NCBI GenBank assembly: GCA_018873245.2
Contig: JAEMBT020000004.1
Location: 3,830,573-3,894,572 of the forward strand
DNA from: Archegozetes longisetosus
Taxonomy: Eukaryota; Arthropoda; Arachnida; Sarcoptiformes; Trhypochthoniidae
Reading direction: 5' to 3'
DNA: 64,000 bases
A program made the translations under genes and the position numbers. The notes under the pieces are model-generated. The model saw only the letters and a list, made by a program, of their open reading frames with translations. It made no database searches and was not told the origin of the DNA. Of the stretch, positions 1 to 11,595 are shown piece after piece (position 1 is the stretch's first letter; each line of letters opens with the position of its first letter).

Positions 1-14
1 TTACAAGGGAAGTA

Positions 15-716
15 CCTCACTACAAAGTGACGGATTTAGTAAATATCTCTACCATGAACTAGTCATGATATGAGATGATCATAAATGCTATTCAAATCGG
101 CTGACCTACATGAGAGCACAATCTATTAACTTTTGAAAATTGTTAATCAATGCAAAACTGAATAGCATTTACTATATGGTTAGGAAAATTTTGAGTAACC
201 TAAAGTAAAATAAATCATAGAGTGACAAATCATGCACATATGTATGAACGATAGAATAGTTACATGAAATTTTCAAATCTCTGTTATATTTCAATTGTTA
301 AAGTACATCTTAATTAGGATTACCGTTTCAAGCTTTTAATTGTACTTTTTCTAGTCATATGTTCATAGAAATTAACTTATATTCAAGTAAAAGCATATGG
401 TTAGGAAAAATACAATTAAAAGCTTGAAACGATAATTCTAATTGGGGTGTACTTTGACAATTTCATGTAACTATTCTATCGTTCATACATATGTGCATGA
501 TTTGTCACTTTGACTTGAAATTATTTTGCTTTAGGTTACTCAAAATTTTCCTAACCATATTGAAAATGCTATTCAGTTTTGCATTGATTAACAGTTTCAC
601 AAGTTAATAGATTGTGCTCTTGTGCAGGTCAGCCTATTTGAATAGCATTTACGATCATCTCATATCATAACTAGTTCATGGTAAAATATTTTCAAATTTC
701 GTCGCTTTGTGGTAAG
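15..716. repeat. Large foldback (inverted repeat) element
   Basis: Two arms of roughly 340 bases are inverted copies of each other. The left arm runs from about 15 to 361 and the right arm from about 394 to 716, around a 32-base loop. The innermost pairing is CATATG at 356-361 against CATATG at 394-399. The outer pairing includes ACCATGAACTAG near 51-62 against CTAGTTCATGGT near 671-682. The arms differ by scattered substitutions and small indels, so the copy is not brand new. It may begin before the window edge, so the true left end and any target duplication cannot be seen. No coding sequence is visible in it. A foldback-type non-autonomous DNA element is most likely; a transcribed hairpin RNA locus is possible. 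Confidence 0.8.
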
Positions 717-1940
717 ACGAAATGTTACTCATGTTAATAGGGAACCGAGGCTACTCAAAGGCTAACACATTGATTAGCTTAATTTTGATTAAACTAATGA
801 AAAATAATTTTTAACTCGGCTCAAGTTTAAAGATATATTCAAGTTAAAAATAAAATAGAATGAAGTTTTGATAAAATATATTTTTTAATTGTTGAAACTT
901 CAAAGCTGAATACCGTATAGACATTGCTTATATACAATATACCTACAGTATTTGTTTAGTCTCCCTTATAGTTCGGTACAAAGCCTTCGAACAACTACTA
1001 AAGTAAGGGACATTCAGATTAATAACGACGATCATTCAATTTAAGCAATATATGCTGTCTACAAGAATAATTGTTATGCAAAGAATAACAATAACAACAA
1101 ATCTTATTGAATTTATTTATCCAACACTTACAAATAGATGGAAAAATGCATAGACGTCTATTCCGGTTTCAAGAAACCAACTAAGCGTTGTTCCAATTCT
1201 GAAACGGTTTGATTCTAAATATGTGTTATTTAATATGGCAGTCTGCTTGTTTCTCGTTAAATATCTGAAATTTAATTCATTCCTTACTTATTCTTAATAT
1301 TAAATTTTAGTTTATATTTAGGCAAAAGCAGTGCTATTCTTTACTGATTCGACTTAAAAGATCGATTTTTCGGATTAAATATTGTTCATTATTCCTAATT
1401 ATTATTCATAGTGTAGAAAGTTTTAAATTTAACATTTATATTCAGAATTTTAAGCTGAAGACTAGCTTTTAAAATAATTAAAGCATTTTTCAAACTTAGA
1501 TTACATTATAAAGAGATTTATCCAAAAAGCAGTCTTTTCACATAATCAATTCTACAAAGTATAATTCAAACTCATTCGAATATTAATATTAACCTTAATC
1601 TTAATTAATAATCTACTTAAACTAAATGTTTCAATCAGTTGAAAATCAACTTATGAAATTTTATATATTTTCATACTTAATGTTTCATAAGATTACTGTA
1701 TCTATTTTTTTAAGTATTGTTCATATCGGAACTACTATCGAGAAATAAAGTCCTATCTATCAGTTAATCAAAAAAAATCTTTACTTTACCAAATTTGATA
1801 GGAAGAGAACTGAGTATGAAAATCTTATGTTTTACTATACTGTAACATATTATACCTCAAAAATATTCAAATAGAAAAAATATAACAAAATTATCACAAA
1901 TTCTTAGAAGATTTGAATTCATTAATAAATTAAATATATA
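717..1940. other. Gene-free AT-rich stretch
   Basis: No long open frame, splice-bounded exon or clear repeat was recognised here. The sequence is very AT-rich, with many short poly-A and poly-T runs. Confidence 0.5.
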
Positions 1941-1948
1941 ATATTACT

Positions 1949-2456
1949 GGTCATTCTACAGTATTCGCCACCCTTAGACTTACTATAGTATATACTACCT
2001 AACAGGTTAGGTCGATTAGGTGGATTAAATTATGTGAATTATGTGGGTTAGGTGAGTTACCATGTTACGTAGGTTAGGTCTGGTTTCATCAGGTTGGGTT
2101 AGGTTTGGATATGTTAGATCTGTTCTGGACAGTTAGGTTAGGTCTAAAACGTTGTAGAAATTTACAATAATGCGCGGATATTTTCTGCAATCTTTAAAGA
2201 AATTAAAATGCAATGCACTCTAACTTTTTTCAGCGTACTATAATAGGTAGCTTTAGTTGCATTACATTATATTTATATTTTTAAAGCATTAATCTGATTA
2301 TCTATTTGCATACATCATATTCAATAAAAATGCACGAATTGGGGTTTTGAGATGGAGAATTTAATTAATGCCTGAAGTGATGGTATATACTCTAGTAGCT
2401 CCAGGGATGGAGAATACTGTAGTAGGTCTAGGGGTGGCGCATACTGTAGAATGACC
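1949..2456. mobile_element. MITE with 8-bp target duplication (hAT-like size class)
   Basis: The element is flanked by a perfect 8-bp direct duplication, ATATTACT, at 1941-1948 and 2457-2464. Its ends are inverted repeats of about 40 bases starting GGTCATTCTACAGTAT; the two ends differ at a few positions. The right end carries two to three tandem variants of the same terminal unit (CTACAGTAT...CCACCC). The interior at about 1999-2130 is rich in GGTTAGG-type words. An 8-bp duplication is typical of hAT elements and of a few other superfamilies. There is no transposase frame, so this is a non-autonomous element about 508 bp long. Confidence 0.85.
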
Positions 2457-2464
2457 ATATTACT

Positions 2465-3782
2465 AATATTTAGCATATGACTCAAAGACAACTATAGTAG
2501 ATTGATCGCTTCACAACATGTACTCCTCATATTTGATTTCATATTTAACAAAATTTTTCAAAAAAGCTAAACCTTAATATTACCTCTTTGACCAAACTTT
2601 TCAGTCCATTTTTAACAATTTTATAGTCTGAGAATAAAGGGCACTGTAACTATAAATTCCATACCTCTTTTTAACGTTATAATAATTTGATTGCAATCAA
2701 TCTCAGTGATTAGTTGACCATTAACTCGATGCACATTATTAAGAAATTGCATGTTTTGTTTTACCGTAATAACATGCGCTTTTTAGCAAAACCGTGCACG
2801 TGTTTTTAATACTTTATGAAAAAAACTCTTCGTAATACTCAACTTTTTCTCTTTTGATGAGATCGTCTCATGTCAGATTAAATAAAAATTTGAAAGTCTT
2901 AATTTCTTATCAACTATTTTATGATAGGAAGGACTTTATTTCTCGGGTTTACATTCTTAAAAGATTAGTAATATATTATCAATGATTCTCTCGAAAATAG
3001 TACGACTTCAATTTTATATTAATTAGACTAGTTTAATCTCATTTTGAAAACTTTTTTAAGTTTTCAAAAAAAGTAATTTGAATTTTCAACAAAAGGACCA
3101 AAAGTATTCTTAAGTTATCCGGCGTATCAAAGGGCCAGAAAAAGTCACTCAACCGGCTAGATCGGGTCTGTAAACTACGAGTTGACGATCATTGTGCTAA
3201 GCAAAAAGTTTGAATCAGAATCGTGAACGAAGGGAGATGTTCTTTATGGAAATAGTTGAAATGGTGAGCTGAGTTGAAAGAAATTTTCCGTAAGATTTTC
3301 TACATGGCATATGAAGCGCCATCTTTGACTCTGGCTTACAACTTAAATATTGAATACCATAAAATATATGACCAATGCGCTAAAATTCTTGTCAGCAGAT
3401 AGAGTAACCAATAACTATTAAGTCATTGAGAATCGAAAACCATTGCAGTGATACCTCAACATAGTGAATAGAAGAGTTTGGATCCGATACGTTCCTTTCA
3501 ACTAGTATAATCTCTTTATAGTAAGACTTTATTATAAGTGAATGTGGGTATCGGTCTCAGAGGTTCATTATATATTGGTATTACTGCGTTTGAATTAAAG
3601 CCAACATCTAAAGAGTGTTTTTTCCGTTGTTTGATTTTAGCGCATATTTTACAAATATTAAAAAGTTGTGAACTTTAATACATTAGTTCAAAACGTATGA
3701 ATTAGAGTTAAAATTAATTTATTAGAATAAAATAGAAAAATTTACCTACAAAATTAGTTTATAAATCGCTAGCTATTATAAA
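2465..3782. other. Gene-free AT-rich stretch
   Basis: No supported gene is seen. The part from about 3100 may belong to the 5' side of the Tc1/mariner copy that starts at 3783, but I could not find matching terminal inverted repeats to set its limits. Confidence 0.4.
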
Positions 3783-4790
3783 ATGAAGTATTATTCGAAT
3801 GAAGAAAAGATTGATTTTGTTAATTGGAATAATCGTTTCATTAATAAATATGATCGTATAAGAAGTGTTCAAAGAAAATTTTCAAAGTACAATAAAAGAT
3901 CTTCTGTAAATGCTATTAAGTCAATTATTGCAGAATTTAATAAAACTGAATCTGTTGGAAATTTATTTAAAGGTATAGAGAAAAATGTAGTTACGGAAGC
4001 AAACGCTGAAATAGTTAAAGACCGTATTGCTAAAGGAGAGGCGAAAAGTATCAGAAAAATTGCCAATTCTCTAACGACAGAAACTTTTAAAATGTCATGT
4101 ACTTCTGTGTATCTTGTACTTAGGAAACAACTAAGAATGTTTTCTTATAAGGTCCAGATCGAATAGCAATTAACAGACAATACCATAAAATTTGCATATT
4201 CACTGAGTAAATGTTAGAAAGTTTTAAGAGTAATAGGAGTCCATTACATATCAGTGATGAACTATATTCCCATTTAAATGGATGTGCGAATAAACAAAAC
4301 GCAATAATTTGGGGAACAGAATTGTCATATATGATTATTAAAAAAGAACGCATTCAATTCAAGTAATAGTCCGGCGCGTTACATCAGCGCAGGGTTTGAT
4401 GGAGCCATATATTTTTGAAGAAAATGGAAAGCAAGTTTATATGGATAGCAATCGCTATGAAAATATGATATACAACTACTTTGTCTCTATTCTTAAAGGA
4501 ACCGTCGACTCGAAATTTGATAAACAATTATTTATGCAAGAACCTCTAAATCAAGTTTAGTCCTATTAAGTTCAATTTTCGACGACAATATTTTTAGCCA
4601 CTAAACACAATATATCTGGCTCTATCATTCCCCTGATATTGATACATGTGATTGTTATCTATGGATCAAATTAATAGACTGTGTTTATAAAACCAATCAT
4701 AAGGACAGAAATAGCCTAAAACAAAAAATTATTGACGAGTGTAATAAAATATATGTCGAAGAATGTAAAAAGTTATAGTAATTTGATTTT
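3783..4790 (+). pseudogene. Decayed Tc1/mariner transposase (arthropod HTH type)
   Basis: An open 127-codon frame opens with a helix-turn-helix block of the kind seen at the N-terminus of many arthropod Tc1/mariner transposases (NEEKIDFVNW..., then SIIAEFNKTESVGN). After its stop, homology continues in other frames. ISDELYSHLNGCANKQN near 4249-4300 matches the conserved block before the first catalytic aspartate. EPYIFEENGKQVYMDSNRY near 4401-4460 follows it. SPDIDTCDCYLW near 4633-4668 is the SPDLxPCDFFLW box. The gene is therefore nearly full length, about 1 kb, but broken by several frameshifts and stops. The expected QQDGA motif reads MQEPLNQ, so the first acidic residue has also changed. 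This is an inactive DNA transposon copy; its terminal repeats were not found. Confidence 0.8.
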
Positions 4791-5951
4791 GAGATTAAAT
4801 TCATGTGTTCAAAAGAATAGAAAACATTTTGCAAATGTATTGAAAATAAATTCTTTTCTCAAACCCTGGTAATCTTTATTTCAATATTAAGAAATTAGAC
4901 TTAACTTATTTTAAGAAAAAGTTGTTGAGGCAAATATAAACCTAATCATAATTGAAAAACACACTGTAGAGTCAGATCTGAAAAGGGTACATACACCAAC
5001 AACTAAATGGGACAAATCAAACAAACTTTATGCTTAGCAACTAATTAAATATGTTTAATGAATTTTTCTTTATTTTTCAATAAACTAACATCAAAAGGCC
5101 AAATGATGATTATGTGACACTTTCGAAAACTGTTTCTTCAAAATTAGAATTCTTTATCAGATATTGTTCACCAGTTACTGACAGACAGAAGGAAGCAACA
5201 TTTTTAAAAAAATCTCTCATAACATCGTTTGTTTGAGTTATTATAATATTTAATATTTTTTATTCTAACCTGCAAGCGTTGTCTTAATCAGGTTTTTATT
5301 GTCTGAGGCCCAAAAATCTGAAACGTAGATTTGTTGAAGCAGATGCTAGTCACATTTAAATATCTGTTAATTTGTTACCAAACCTTTAATAAATGCTTAA
5401 CAATAAGCACTCGATCGATGTATCAAATAGATAAAATTCAAAGTTTTTCAGCATTTGTTTTGGTGTAGACTTACATTTCAATTTTTAAATGTTTGGGGAG
5501 CTACAGAATTTTAGCCCTCCACTGGCTATGGCTATGCCTTTAAGGTATTTGGATTAGAAAAGAAATTTTTGATCCTGACATCTTTTCTCTATTTTCTATT
5601 TCATTAATTTTCGTCGTTTATTTCTGAAACACAGCATTATCAGAGGTTAGGTTTTTCTATTATTTTAGGTTAAATGAAAACATAGCACTACTTGAACCTA
5701 CTCGTCTTTTGATGCAGACGCATAACTATGAAAGTGTCCTTTTATTTGAACAAAAAAACTACTGGTAATAGAAACGGTGATGTCGTCTAAATAAGAGAAG
5801 CAGAAAGAATTGCATTTATAAAACTTGAATAAGTAGTAATGGGATGGAAGTGATGCTCAAATTATCACTTAATGCTAATGATTGAGCGTCCAAATTGAAT
5901 ATACGTATAATTGAATGGACTACTGAAATTACATGCTTAGTGACATGCAAG
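4791..5951. other. Gene-free stretch between two transposon copies
   Basis: No exon or repeat was recognised. Composition is like the rest of the intergenic DNA. Confidence 0.4.
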
Positions 5952-5953
5952 TA

Positions 5954-6473
5954 CAGGGTCAATCATTTAAATCAAAATTAGTCATTAGAGATAAACTTTT
6001 GTTTTGATTCTTATTAAAAACAGATTAACTACTCTAATGCTTGAATAAAAAAGGCATTAGCATAAAATGTACTTTTACCAGTCATTAAGTTCATTAAGAA
6101 AATTACAAAAAAGTGTTCAAAAAGTACATATTCAAAAGCACATAATTTTAATATATAATGAATACTGAAAATATCTGCCGCTATCCTGCTCATACAGCCC
6201 AACTCTTCGAGTTATATTTTTAGATGTATTAACCAAGTTTTCAGTACTTCTTCATAAGATTCTAGTTCAAAATTTTTTTAACAATAAAGGTGCATTTAAC
6301 AATTGTAAACTCTATCTTTTATTGCTATTCATTCTTATCTTAGATTTGAATAATCGAAGTTCAAATTATGTTTTATCTAATATTGAACTTTTCTGATAAA
6401 TAATTTGTTCAAAAAGTATGAGTGACAAATGTTTTTATGTTTGATTGGGTTCGGCTTTGAATTGTTGACCCTG
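5954..6473 (-). mobile_element. Tc1/mariner deletion derivative, copy A
   Basis: The element is bounded by TA at 5952-5953 and 6474-6475. It has matching inverted ends: left CAGGGTCAATCATTTAAATC and right, on the minus strand, CAGGGTCAACAATTCAAAGC. Its interior aligns with copy B at 7556-8868 over most of its length. On the minus strand around 6150-6245 it holds a worn C-terminal end of the same transposase family, with frameshifts and stops. At 520 bp it is too short to encode a transposase, so it is non-autonomous. Confidence 0.8.
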
Positions 6474-7119
6474 TATCCACTTAGCATCTTATTGCAGCAG
6501 TTTATACAATTATCTCTACAGAGAAATGAAGTATTTCAACAAAATAGAAATCTATTTTCCTAGCATTAAAGCATAACTCTTGCTATACCTAACGTAAATG
6601 ACTTACATTATAATTAATTATTATCTGTACTAGGATCGAATAGGATGTTTTAAGAAGTTTGAACAACTTTTTTGTTTCTATGCATTTTTGAAGTAAACAT
6701 ATCTTCGTAACAATCTCTACTTTGAACTGCTAACTACAATAGGATGTAATTTCACTCAAATTGATTGACACTAATATGTTATGACTCAATATAGTTAAGG
6801 ACATATATAATTAATTAAATCTATTTTTGTGATCCATTTACATTCAATATAAGTTTGTCGTAGTAATAGCTTCTGTATCCTAAAAGTTAGTGTAATTAGT
6901 GTCATATAAGCTTTGAAAACATGAGCAAAATGGCTCGAAAGCGAAAGCTATTCCAGAGTTAAAGAAAAGCAGTCCTTGTAAATGTTTCTCTAAAGGCGTA
7001 ATCGATAATTCCGAGTAGGTCATCTGTGAGTTCAACTTTCTTTTATTTGTTGTAAAAATACCTAAATCATCCTAATTTTCTGCTTTATTCATATGAATAG
7101 TCATCTAATGAATAGTAAA

Positions 7120-7465
7120 AAACTTGATAAAGAAATTTTGCAATAAAATAGTAGAGCAAACTTACAGATTAACAGACTATTCTGATAAATGATGAAAGTG
7201 TTTTTTGTATAATTTATTTTGTTACTTATTAGATTTATTAGATTTATAAGAAAGCTTGTGACTTATTGAGCTCGTACACATGGGGAACCTGTTAGTATGA
7301 GTGTTCTCAGATTTAACACCTATTTTTCCCTTGCAATCCCTTCTCAATACCTCGATAAAGACATAAACTATGTTTTTCTTAGCAAAGTTATGCCCATACA
7401 CAAAAAATATACAAACTTTGAATGAATAACTCGCTTAAACAACTTTGATTTTAATTAAATTAAAA
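7120..7465. other. Gene-free AT-rich stretch
   Basis: Nothing recognisable was found here apart from the tRNA-like repeat that follows. Confidence 0.4.
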
Positions 7466-7545
7466 AATAGCCCAGTACTAAGACTCGAACCAGCACCTTT
7501 GAGGTTTATGTATGAAATACTAACTTATTACGCCACCAAACACTT
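7466..7545 (-). repeat. tRNA-like sequence, probable SINE head
   Basis: On the minus strand TGGCGTAATAAG (7535-7524) resembles the tRNA A box, and GGTTCGAGTCT (7491-7481) resembles the B box, at the 44-base spacing usual for a tRNA. The predicted acceptor strands do not pair, so a working tRNA is unlikely. A second, more diverged copy with the same layout lies near 47120-47195 on the minus strand. Two copies of one tRNA-like unit suggest a tRNA-derived SINE family. Confidence 0.45.
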
Positions 7546-7555
7546 CACACACATA

Positions 7556-8868
7556 TAGGGTGGACATTTTAAAACTGAACTTAGTCATCAGGGATAAAGC
7601 TTCCGTTATGATTTCTATCAAAATCAGGTTAACTATTTTATACTTAAATAGGAAGGCATTTACTCAAAATGTACTTTTTATCAGTTCACAAACAAAGAAC
7701 GATGAAAATAAGTCTATGGGATTCTGGCTATCCATACACCCGGGATCTCATGATATATTTTAATAGAGGTCATCATCCTGATCAAAATTGTCAAGGGGCC
7801 CATCTCTGTATAACGTATAGTTTATCCGCTAGATGTCCATAAAGTAAACGTTTAAAATGAATCTTCGATTTTCTCTAAGGACATTATAGATATCGAAAAA
7901 CGAGTTTCATAATTGCAATCAGCGTTAAATTCTACATGGAAATCATATATCATATAATAAAAAATCTTAAAGTGGAAATATTCGATATAAAATATTTAGT
8001 CGAATATCTCGAAAAGTATTCGATATAAAAATTTGGATTTTATATTCGGAATCAGCGTTAAAAAAATACATATAGATCAGTTGAAAAGTCAATTTATAAA
8101 ATAATGAATTTCATCCTGCCATCCATACGGGGGGGTGGAGCTGAGAAATCTGCTCTTATGAAATCACGGCTCAACCAAGCGAACCCACTCGCGTCACTTG
8201 TCGCCGCCGAAAACCTCAATCGCAAATCTTTTAGGGGTGTTGGTGGGGGCGGAGGGTGAGATCCCCACCTATGCATCAATGTATCAATAATAACAAATAA
8301 TTATATCTTATATTATATAATTGATAGCCAGAGTTTGTCAGACTTCTTACAAAAGTGTTTAAAGAGTACATATGAATTTATAGTAAATGCTGAAAGTGTC
8401 CGCCGTTATTCTTCAAACAGAGCCTAACTCTTTAAATCATACTTTCACAAACATTGACCAAGCTTTCAGTAGCTATTTTTAGCTTCATTTTTAATATTTA
8501 TTTTCAAATCATCCAATGTTTGGAGACAATTAGTGTAAAAATTTCATTATCACCATCAACTGATCCATGTCCAAAGATAATGATAGTGAAATCATGTTTA
8601 TATTGGTTTTACTTGTATTTCTGCGGAGTTTCAGGCTGATTTAGTTAAGCTTTTAAAACTACTTCTTCAGCTAAAGTGGTGATAGTGACTACACATCACG
8701 TTCGACCGTTGTGAACACCATTTTTTTTATTCATTCTTATCTTAGATTTATGTTTAATGAAAGTTCAAATTAGGTCTTTTCTAACATTGAACTTTTCTGA
8801 TAAAACTTTTCTTTAGAAAGTATGAGTAAAAAGGTTTTGATTGGTTCAGTTTTAAAATATCCACCCTG
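7556..8868 (-). mobile_element. Tc1/mariner deletion derivative, copy B, with insertion
   Basis: TA dinucleotides at 7554-7555 and 8869-8870 flank inverted ends: TAGGGTGGACATTTTAAAAC on the left and CAGGGTGGATATTTTAAAAC on the right. The minus strand near 8395-8435 encodes RLCLKNNGGHFQHL, the typical C-terminus of arthropod Tc1/mariner transposases of this HTH class, so the transposase ran on the minus strand. Compared with copy A there is about 650 bases of extra sequence between roughly 7690 and 8345, including a GC-rich island. The coding region is heavily decayed and the N-terminal part is missing. Confidence 0.8.
8100..8275. other. GC-rich island inside transposon copy B
   Basis: This stretch stands out from the AT-rich background, with G runs (GGGGGGGTGGAG near 8130) and a GGGGGCGGAGGG run near 8246. 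A 61-codon minus-strand frame crosses it, but its proline-rich translation matches no family I know. It sits inside sequence that copy A lacks, so it probably arrived as a separate insertion. Confidence 0.5.
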
Positions 8869-8875
8869 TAGTTTG

Positions 8876-9515
8876 TCTTATTTCATATCAAATCATTTTT
8901 GGGTAAATTTTTCTTTATATGAGAGAAAAAACGAGTTTCCGAGGGAAAGCAAGAAATTCCCTTGTTTTCCTTGCATTGCGAAGTACTTTGCTTACCATTC
9001 TAGTGAAAAAAATTTATAATACAAGTTAGTTGACATACGATTATAAGAAGCATTCAAATCATAGGGAATAAATAATGAGTATTTTCCCTAAATCATTAAA
9101 GTTTATTCAAGTTTATTAAAGTTGAGATGATAGCTTTTCTAGCTATAGCTAAAGTAAGCTTATTTTCTCTAATCATTGAACTTTCTCTATTAGCAATCGC
9201 TTGTCCAGAACTACTTTTCCCTATATCTCATATAATCGTATGTCAACAAGCGAACAGATTCTCAATAAAACCTGATAATGAAACGTTTGCACTTTTTTAG
9301 CGATTGTATTTTAGAGTACGGCGATCTAAAAATTTAGGAGATCAGTTCCAGCAAAATTTGAAATTATAACTGAGTTTTGTTCGAAAATATCAGTTTCTGT
9401 ACATGAGTTTGTACATGAGTTCGTTAGCTTTTATCTGTCTAGATTTTTAATATAGACGGTTGCCTTGAGCTAAGCTTTTCGTTGCTGTCAAATCCAAAAG
9501 TAATTTTAAATCATA
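8876..9515. other. Gene-free stretch
   Basis: No exon or named repeat was recognised. Short AT-rich direct repeats (AAGTTTATT near 9100-9120) are present. Confidence 0.4.
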
Positions 9516-9517
9516 TA

Positions 9518-10071
9518 CTATCCGTTTTTTAAAAATTAAACTCAAATCCTTATAACAATTTTTCTTTATTATTACTCATGAATCAGAACTTACTAATGAG
9601 TAAGATTAAAACATAAAACAAAATTTGATCACTTAGTCATTGATTTTGAATTAAAAACACTTTTAATCATAAAGTGTTCCGTGATCGTGGTACCATTAGT
9701 CATCTATTAAGTGGTGTTCACAACAAAAGAAAGAATTTTTATTTTGAAAACTCATTTATTAACTAAATCTTTTGATAAGGTTAGGGCTGAATTTCTTGAA
9801 AAATTTGGTAAAACTGGGCCGACCAACGCAACTATTCTTAGAATTGAATCAAAGTTTGATAAAACTAGAAGTGTAGCAAATAAAAAGCATAATAGGCGAC
9901 GCCTATTACAGCTCTGAAATATATTCGTAAGATTATAGTTCATTATTAAAGGTTTATTTTGAAACATTCAAATTTCAGTGAATGAGTAAGCGATTTCACT
10001 TTTGACTCACATTTCTAAAAGCAATAAAGTGTTAACTACAAAATGTGAGTTTAGTCTTAAAAAACGGACAG
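9518..10071 (+). mobile_element. Tc1/mariner deletion derivative keeping the HTH
   Basis: TA at 9516-9517 and 10072-10073 flanks ends that are inverted copies: CTATCCGTTTTTTAAAAATT on the left and CTGTCCGTTTTTTAAGACTA on the right, with similarity for about 30 bases. The only coding remnant is a frame at 9711-9917 that encodes the N-terminal helix-turn-helix of the transposase. At 554 bp the element lacks the catalytic domain and is non-autonomous. It is the mirror image of copies A and B, which keep the C-terminal end. Confidence 0.85.
9711..9917 (+). pseudogene. Truncated transposase, HTH domain only
   Basis: The 68-codon frame reads MVFTTKERIFILKTH..., then FGKTGPTNATILRIESKFDKT and RSVANKKHNRRR. 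This is the standard first helix-turn-helix and linker of the arthropod Tc1/mariner class also seen at 3783. It then stops; no catalytic block follows before the right terminal repeat at about 10041. The first codon in this track is GTG, so the true start is uncertain. It is most likely a fossil. A short DNA-binding product that could compete with a full transposase is conceivable, but nothing here shows that it is expressed. Confidence 0.75.
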
Positions 10072-10074
10072 TAC

Positions 10075-11593
10075 TTTTGTGTATAACAAAAATTTTTGAT
10101 TGGAAGCTATATTCAGCTTGATTTCGGATCTATATATTTTATAAGATTGAAATGGATAAGCGTTGAACGTGTGCGAACCATGTAACTGTTTACCTCAGTA
10201 GCATGTTTAGCTCAATATAGTCAATTAATTAAAGCTCTTCACTAAAGTGCAGTATATTAAAGGTATGAATGTACTTTAATCTTGGATTTGGAAGTACTAT
10301 ACCTTTACCTATTTGCAGAGCAACTAGTAAAACAGTATAGTATTTGCACTTGGTCATGAGATCTCCTAAAGTTTTTAAACAGTTTTTCGTGCTTTAAACT
10401 TATTCCTTAAACGAATACCTATTCTGGAAGTTATAATCAAAGCTCAAATACGAACTCTATCCGCAATATTAAAGAACAAAGACTGTGAGAGTATCAATTA
10501 AATGGAACCATTATTCAAATGACACGAGTCGATTGAGTCTAAACTCGAGGTCATACGAAGTCACCTGAAAATTTACTCTTTCGACTTAATACGTCGAATT
10601 CATGTTTTAAAATCTAGAAACAAATCCAGAACAAAACAAACAGAAGCCAGCAACAAAATTTTTGAATTTGAGATCAATTTGAGGACTACTCAAGTGAATT
10701 TTTGAGAGAAGCTTATGATCTAAAGGGTGATATGACTTTTTGTTTAATTTCTATAATTGAGATACTTAACATTTAATAGTAAAATATATCTGTTCTGTTA
10801 TTTAAGCACAGGTATCGTTATTAATTACCAATCATTATATTATATAATTTTTAATCTCGACAAAAGAGAAAGAATTTTTCATAGTCTAGATCGAAATGAG
10901 ATCGGGCTACAAGAAAATGAGACAAAGTGGGCCATTAATGATAAAGAGGACGTTTATCTAAATTCAAGTTACTTAATTCTAATCAATATTTTTTCTATAA
11001 TGAGAATAATGGTAATACTAATGATAAGAACTTTGATCCTGAAGAAAGCATAGCTGTTATTACAAGGATGAACATTATATTCTCTTTTTGAAAATAGAAT
11101 AACAATAATTGCTCGAAATTTTTGAAGTAAAAGTTGCGTAAGTAAAAGGCTTATATTTCGCCAAAAGCTTGGATTTAGTTTCATCAATATATAGCTTGCT
11201 CTTTTGAAAAAATGAGCTCTTGTTAGTTTTATAAGTCCGACGCATTCAGCATGAATTTTATTCTTCTAAAGCAATATCAAACTGAGATAAAGTTGATGTG
11301 ATGCTTAGTGTTTTGTGGTACGAATTTGTAAAAAATTCTTTCTTCTAGCAGTCAATTTGTAAGAAAATTTTCTGAGTTAATGATGCAGATCAAAATTTCT
11401 TCAATCAGAGATTGCGAGAAAGCCAGATATTTTTTTATTGATTTATTTTCGCTTATCTTTTTGAAACTTCGGTGAGATCTCAGGTCACCAAAATGCAAAT
11501 TATGATTTCTCTCACTTTTTTACTATTAGTGAAAATCTGCTTCAAAAAATGAATACTTTATTGCTTACCTATTTGCCAGTCTCAAATAGAATA
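10075..11593. other. Gene-free stretch
   Basis: Several short frames are present (for example 10757-11053), but they are low-complexity, lack family motifs and have no clear splice context. I take them to be chance frames. Confidence 0.4.
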
Positions 11594-11595
11594 TA

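Noticed and set aside
1999-2130. Interstitial telomere array (TTAGG)n
   Set aside because: The words are scattered and degenerate and lie wholly within a bounded MITE, so this is not a telomere array.
7466-7545. Functional tRNA gene
   Set aside because: A and B boxes are present but the acceptor strands do not pair, so it is called a tRNA-like repeat instead.
8094-8279. 61-codon proline-rich minus-strand frame
   Set aside because: It follows from the G runs of the GC-rich island inside a transposon; no family match.
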